Positions 56,006-64,000 of a stretch of DNA of 64,000 nt are shown one piece after another; position 1 is the first letter of the stretch; each line of letters starts with the position of its first letter. The position numbers and the translations under genes are program-made. A model generated the notes under the pieces. It was not told the origin of the DNA, did not search any database, and saw nothing but the letters and a program-made list of their open reading frames with translations. The stretch is taken from positions 1-64,000 of the forward strand of contig MDVR01000020.1 of NCBI GenBank assembly GCA_001940725.1. Direction: 5' to 3'. This stretch comes from Candidatus Heimdallarchaeota archaeon LC_2. Its GTDB lineage: Archaea > Asgardarchaeota > Heimdallarchaeia > Heimdallarchaeales > Kariarchaeaceae.

Positions 56006-56809
56006 TTATTCATAGAAAGAAAATACTATCTTATTGTTCTTTAAATAAATAAACAAATCCAACTCGTTTTCGTGCTTCTTAATTCGTTCATAGGCTGTAG
56101 GTGGAAAATTGACACGAACAGATCCGTCATTGTTGGAATAGATACCTCTGGATTCAGTAAACTTGAGTTCCTTATCTATATCATGATCATATACAATAAA
56201 AAGGATTTTCGTGTTCGAATTCGACAATTCGATTCTGACCGTATATTCACCTTCTTTATTCTGTAAAAAATGATAGACTTTTTTTGCAATAGTAAAACGA
56301 TAGATGGTATTTTTCTTGCTGGATCTTCTGCTTCTGATCTTGAATAAACTGCGTTCTGTACGATATAAGCAATTTTCTTCTTCCTTGAGTGATAATTCTT
56401 CTGGAGATAATGTTGAATCAATAAGCAATTTATCCAACAACTCTATTCTTGTTTTAAAATCCCCCTCCCGTTCCAATTTTTGATAGATACCACGACAAAA
56501 ACGACGAACTGATTTGTTGGGAACCTTGGCGATACAATCCTTCGCCAATGAAAGATAATCATCTTCTGCATATATTTCAAGCGGGTTATAGTATTCATTG
56601 CTAAATTGTTCTTCAAAGAGATCGAATAATGTCAATAGATTTAGTTTATTCACCCCAGAGATATCAACTCGTAGTGTAATATTATCAAATCTTAGAACTG
56701 CAACCATGCCCTCATCTACAAAGATGTTGCCTGGGAAAAAATTATCTAACCTTATAATAACAGGTTCATCAAAATCCATCATATCCATCATTGATTCATT
56801 CATGCACAT
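56006..56809 (-). CDS. island protein of unknown function
   Basis: This encodes 267 residues. The N terminus offers several ATGs (MCMNESMMDMMDF); the promoter distance favours the third residue or later. The first 60 and last 90 residues look beta-rich, with a charged helical centre (KSVRRFCRGIYQKLEREGDFKTR, RSLFKIRSRRSSKKNTIYR). No family recognised, no membrane helix. Confidence 0.55.
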   Translation of the reverse strand: MCMNESMMDMMDFDEPVIIRLDNFFPGNIFVDEGMVAVLRFDNITLRVDISGVNKLNLLTLFDLFEEQFSNEYYNPLEIYAEDDYLSLAKDCIAKVPNKSVRRFCRGIYQKLEREGDFKTRIELLDKLLIDSTLSPEELSLKEEENCLYRTERSLFKIRSRRSSKKNTIYRFTIAKKVYHFLQNKEGEYTVRIELSNSNTKILFIVYDHDIDKELKFTESRGIYSNNDGSVRVNFPPTAYERIKKHENELDLFIYLKNNKIVFSFYE

Positions 56810-56825
56810 ATTTAGGTTTTAATTT

Positions 56826-56840
56826 TATATAAGTAAACAA
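56826..56840 (-). promoter_or_regulatory. island-type promoter TTGTTTACTTATATA
   Basis: Exact 15-mer upstream of the gene at 56809, the TATA box about 20-26 bp before its first ATGs. Confidence 0.65.
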
Positions 56841-56866
56841 CTTTCATTTTGTCAATTATGATTTAT

Positions 56867-56878
56867 TGTCGGTACGGA
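56867..56878 (+). repeat. intergenic motif TGTCGGTACGGA, copy a
   Basis: 12-mer lying just upstream of the promoter of the gene at 56809. It is found exactly again at 58730, and with one changed core base at 56929. Could be a regulator-binding site. Confidence 0.5.
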
Positions 56879-56928
56879 TTCTGTCACTCTGGTAAAATTG
56901 TGATTATCTATAATAATGTAGAAAATTT

Positions 56929-56940
56929 AGTCGTTACGGA
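56929..56940 (+). repeat. intergenic motif AGTCGTTACGGA, copy b
   Basis: Variant of the motif at 56867, 62 bp further from the gene and in the same orientation. Confidence 0.4.
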
Positions 56941-57053
56941 AACGGCTACTATCAGTTTCTTATTGCAATTAAAGGCTTGTATAAGGGGTAAGCAAGGATC
57001 GATCTAATCCATGATTTCGATCATATGAAAATTGATGTAACTCGAAGCAACCC

Positions 57054-57953
57054 TTAATTTAATTTAGATGAATCTAGATCGTCCAATAGTTTTCTACCAA
57101 ATCCATGATTAAATTTCGTTGGTTTACCCCACTTTTTACGAGTTAAATACACATAAATGACAATATTGACAATTAGTAGTGAATATGCAATAAGTTGTTC
57201 AATGGAGAAAAAACCATCTTGCTCTTTGAATGGCTCATCAAGATTATAAAGTTCCTGAGTAAGGATATCATATTGGTATCTTCGTGTTATATGGTGATCC
57301 TGATCCTTGGATTCCCTGGTTTCATTAATACTGACAATTTCTCTATTTAGATAGAGAAGGATACCCGAATCCCGGTCATAGGTCATCTTGGTCGTCGTGT
57401 AAACTCCTTGAGTTCGATTTTTTGATGTATCACCAAAAAATAATCCTTCCGCTGAAATCATTTCAATCTCAGCTACCTCTTGATTTTCGGCATACTTATA
57501 CTCTACATCGAGGAAATCTGAGGAATTAGAATTAAATGAGTACTTGTAAATAGATCCGAAGTTACTGAAGTACTCCCAATCTGTCACAATAACAATTGCA
57601 CCTGGATAATAGGGGTTAACCTCGTATCTATCATCTCTGTAACCTAATATTTCACCAGAATGAGTAAAGTACACCATATTGTTTGGATCATGAATTTGAT
57701 CATTAAATTCATTTTCAGATGCAATCAGATAAGTATTTATCGATTTGTAGATCGAATTTTCTTGGATGAGAAATTCAAAGTACTCCTCATCTCCCATAGG
57801 TGGCCCCCCAATAGCATAGGTAATATCTGCAGTTTTATACTTCAAGGTGGTTCCGCTATCGATCCTGAGTAGGTTATTATTTCCTGACGCTTGGGCTCTG
57901 GTAAGTAATGAGAGAAATAATATTCCAATTATGATTAGGTGATTGTATCTCAT
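57054..57953 (-). CDS. secreted, membrane-anchored island protein
   Basis: This encodes 299 residues: signal peptide 1-22 (IIIGILFLSLLTRAQA), a beta-rich outer domain of about 220 residues, a transmembrane helix (about 250-270, LIAYSLLIVNIVIYVYL) and a basic cytoplasmic tail (RKKWGKPTKFNHGFGRK). The outer domain resembles generic archaeal surface proteins with a lipid-like beta fold but is not recognised. It may display the element's function on the cell surface. Confidence 0.65.
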   Translation of the reverse strand: MRYNHLIIIGILFLSLLTRAQASGNNNLLRIDSGTTLKYKTADITYAIGGPPMGDEEYFEFLIQENSIYKSINTYLIASENEFNDQIHDPNNMVYFTHSGEILGYRDDRYEVNPYYPGAIVIVTDWEYFSNFGSIYKYSFNSNSSDFLDVEYKYAENQEVAEIEMISAEGLFFGDTSKNRTQGVYTTTKMTYDRDSGILLYLNREIVSINETRESKDQDHHITRRYQYDILTQELYNLDEPFKEQDGFFSIEQLIAYSLLIVNIVIYVYLTRKKWGKPTKFNHGFGRKLLDDLDSSKLN

Positions 57954-57975
57954 ATAGATATATAATATTGAATTG

Positions 57976-57990
57976 TATATAAGAAAAAAA
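57976..57990 (-). promoter_or_regulatory. island-type promoter, variant
   Basis: TTTTTTTCTTATATA keeps the CTTATATA box, about 26 bp before the ATG of the secreted protein at 57953. Confidence 0.5.
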
Positions 57991-58178
57991 AATTAGTCGA
58001 TAGTTGTAATCGATTTCTCAAACCATCATATCTATCATCAACAAGATAGATGATGATTTTCCGATCCCTCATATAACATGGTACTTATGGACATACGAAT
58101 ATATCTAGATCAATTTTATATTAACAAATAAGGAAAATCGATCAAAGGATCCATCACTCAATTGAGTCTTACAAAATA

Positions 58179-58679
58179 TTAACTGACAGACATTTTCTCC
58201 ACATTCTTTTCAACAATCTTCTTAATCTTTCCCAGGATAACTTTCATTAACAGATGTATATCTTTCTTATACCCACCAAATCTTGTGCTAATTAAATTGT
58301 TACTATTATCAAAGTGATGGATAATCATACCAGATCTCATGGAAAGATATACACCAGCAAACGCAATAGCAATTGAAATGTAAAATCCCATCATGAAATG
58401 TAATTTAGAAAGACCGACGTTTTCTTCGTAAATTATTATGAGTGCGACAAGAGGTGTGGTCAGATATAGCAAAAAATTACCAAGTTTCTTATATTGGTCC
58501 AAATCATCAACCTTCTTGATCTTTTCGTATCTGATAGATTTTTCAATCTGCTGATCATTTGAGACAAAGTTTAGAGTCTCGTCCCAAGAGGTCATTACGC
58601 CTTTATTGCCATCACATTTTATTCGACAAAGGTAATGTTGTATTTTCATTTTCATCTTACCAAAGAAAATTCCTGTCAT
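58179..58679 (-). CDS. two-helix membrane protein
   Basis: This encodes 166 residues with two hydrophobic helices (about 70-85 and 92-112) joined by a short loop, and hydrophilic ends that are both probably cytoplasmic. The C terminus is lysine-rich (KIKKIVEKNVEKM). The layout resembles PH-domain-like bacterial membrane proteins, but I cannot claim the family. Confidence 0.55.
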   Translation of the reverse strand: MTGIFFGKMKMKIQHYLCRIKCDGNKGVMTSWDETLNFVSNDQQIEKSIRYEKIKKVDDLDQYKKLGNFLLYLTTPLVALIIIYEENVGLSKLHFMMGFYISIAIAFAGVYLSMRSGMIIHHFDNSNNLISTRFGGYKKDIHLLMKVILGKIKKIVEKNVEKMSVS

Positions 58680-58700
58680 AATAATAAATAAAACAAATTC

Positions 58701-58714
58701 TATATAAGAAACAA
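58701..58714 (-). promoter_or_regulatory. island-type promoter, variant
   Basis: TTGTTTCTTATATA differs from the consensus only by loss of one base before CTTATATA. It is about 25 bp before the ATG of the gene at 58679. Confidence 0.55.
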
Positions 58715-58729
58715 AACCAATTGATATTG

Positions 58730-58741
58730 TGTCGGTACGGA
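58730..58741 (+). repeat. intergenic motif TGTCGGTACGGA, copy c
   Basis: Exact copy of the motif at 56867. It lies about 50 bp before the start of the gene at 58679 and on the other side of its TATA box, in the divergent region shared with the gene at 58909. Confidence 0.5.
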
Positions 58742-58832
58742 AATGGTTGAAATAGATGGAAACTGATTATTCCAGCCTTCTATCAATCGATTGATTTTAT
58801 TATTGCAATTAATATTATCAGATATTATTTTA

Positions 58833-58850
58833 CTTGTTTATTTAAATAAG
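58833..58850 (+). promoter_or_regulatory. possible promoter of the rightward island gene
   Basis: CTTGTTTATTTAAATAAG resembles the island consensus, but lies about 60 bp before the ATG at 58909. That gene also has a GAGG Shine-Dalgarno, so it would have a leader, unlike its neighbours. Confidence 0.35.
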
Positions 58851-58908
58851 AATTGAAGTATAGTAAGTACAGTAGTATGATGAATGTATCAATTATAGAG
58901 GAAATGTT

Positions 58909-59826
58909 ATGATTGAAGGTAAATTAGGTTATGAAAGCGAGAAGCCAGAAATGAAATATCAGAGATCAAGTGAAATAGACAATTACACACAAGCTCATCA
59001 CTTTCCCGGATTTATTAAGACTGAGGAAATAACCAAGCTTATCGAGATTACTCAGAATTTGGCAGAGATCATGAATTTATCTGAAAAGGATTGTGAAATA
59101 ATATACAAAACTTATGTGAAGATAACTCAAAGAATCAGAGACAGTCAAAATGGCATAGTTTATTTCTCAGCCAAATACACAATCACATTGTTAAATGCCT
59201 TCAGGGTTAATCATCATTTGAGAAGCAGGCATATATTAGAATACAAGGATCTGATGAAAATTCTGCCGATATTGGGAATCAATAAGAATACGCGAACGCA
59301 AAATTTTGGGTTACAGCTTATAGAATTCGACTATAGAAAATATCGCTACAATATTGATGAATATGCAGTCTTGTACTGGGATATCTTGCTATCCTCACCA
59401 CGATTTAAGCCTCATCTGAAGAAATTGGGAATAAATAGTAATAAGTTTTTGACCATACTAGAAATTATATTCCAGGAGACAAAAAATAAGTATCCATCAG
59501 ATCCATCAGCAATTCATTCAAAATCCAAATTTTCCTATGTCCTGAATCTGTTTATATCATGTTATCAGTTGATCGATCGCCCCAATAATACGAACACTGA
59601 GAAATCAACAAATGATATTGCAGATGAGCAAGCCAATAAGACAGACATTGAATCAGATCTGAGATTTACTATTGCGGAAATAATATTTGAGAATAAAATG
59701 TTAATAGGAAGTTTGATTGGAATAGATCGTAGATTTAGAAGTGATGTCAAATTTGATAAACTGAAGAGTGAACTTAGTCTGGACAATGAATTGATGTTGA
59801 AGATAAAGGCAGAATTCAATCAATAA
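58909..59826 (+). CDS. helical protein, possibly a divergent TFB/cyclin-like factor
   Basis: This encodes 305 residues. Segment 40-140 (ITKLIEITQNLAEIMNLSEKDCEIIYKTYVKITQ, then YFSAKYTITLLNAFRVNHHLR) has the spacing of a cyclin fold as in archaeal TFB. A second similar set follows at about 165-215 (HLKKLGINSNKFLTILEIIFQETKNKY). The last 45 residues could be a helix-turn-helix (IAEIIFENKMLIGSLIGIDRRFRSDV). There is no N-terminal zinc ribbon. The match is weak. It is the only rightward gene in this part. Confidence 0.35.
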   Translation: MIEGKLGYESEKPEMKYQRSSEIDNYTQAHHFPGFIKTEEITKLIEITQNLAEIMNLSEKDCEIIYKTYVKITQRIRDSQNGIVYFSAKYTITLLNAFRVNHHLRSRHILEYKDLMKILPILGINKNTRTQNFGLQLIEFDYRKYRYNIDEYAVLYWDILLSSPRFKPHLKKLGINSNKFLTILEIIFQETKNKYPSDPSAIHSKSKFSYVLNLFISCYQLIDRPNNTNTEKSTNDIADEQANKTDIESDLRFTIAEIIFENKMLIGSLIGIDRRFRSDVKFDKLKSELSLDNELMLKIKAEFNQ

Positions 59827-59840
59827 GGTAATAAATTATT

Positions 59841-64000
<4,160 letters not shown>

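Noticed and set aside
58179..58679. Naming the two-helix protein a PH-domain (bPH2) protein
   Set aside because: The layout is suggestive, but no family motif could be confirmed by eye.

Overview
The window is AT-rich archaeal DNA. Archaeal or eukaryote-type information genes place it: aIF5A, L37e, S17e, RpoL/Rpb11, a thermosome subunit, CDC48, a family-B DNA polymerase, a ZPR1 zinc-finger protein, and tRNA genes with bulge-helix-bulge introns. Eukaryote-like deoxyribose-phosphate aldolase, a double-domain ALDH16-type dehydrogenase, form III RuBisCO and an Rpb5-jaw-like protein make an Asgard archaeon (Heimdallarchaeia or a relative) my best guess. This is inference; no 16S gene is present.

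Layout. 0-15 kb: the tail of an A-type ATPase proteolipid gene, an Rpb5-N-like protein, an HD phosphohydrolase, aIF5A, L37e, a PrsW protease, a secreted calcium-repeat protein, class II HMG-CoA reductase, S17e (apparently without a canonical start codon), a KaiC-like ATPase, CDC48 and ZPR1. 15-24 kb: a nucleoside/pentose-bisphosphate block of AMP phosphorylase, ribose-1,5-bisphosphate isomerase, DeoC, ALDH16 and RuBisCO. Together these could turn AMP into 3-phosphoglycerate and deoxyribose-5-phosphate into glyceraldehyde-3-phosphate plus acetate or acetyl units. 24-37 kb: three tRNA genes with introns (one with two), a TPR protein, ornithine carbamoyltransferase, thermosome, a DegT aminotransferase / NAD-kinase-like pair and glycine-cleavage genes gcvPB, gcvPA and gcvH. 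37-49 kb: GtrA, a perfect 702-bp tandem duplication in front of polB, polB, PAP2, tRNA-Ser, a CAP protein, Hsp20 with a palindromic operator, gcvT, an RNase III-like protein and rpoL.

49-64 kb is different in character. Next to rpoL begins an accessory island: a decayed subtilase, an IS66 transposase gene, then a mostly leftward set of genes without recognisable homologues. It includes a RadA-like ATPase and a zinc-ribbon-like protein that share the same N-terminal helix-hairpin-helix domain, a helical partner protein, three proteins that are membrane-bound, secreted or of unknown location, a possible divergent TFB/cyclin-like protein, and a protein of more than 1385 residues that runs off the window. 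The island has its own promoter signature (TTGTTTACTTATATA, TATA box about 25 bp before the start codon, so probably leaderless transcripts) and a repeated intergenic motif (GTCGGTACGGA). I read it as an integrated mobile or plasmid-like element and the best candidate for an undescribed system.
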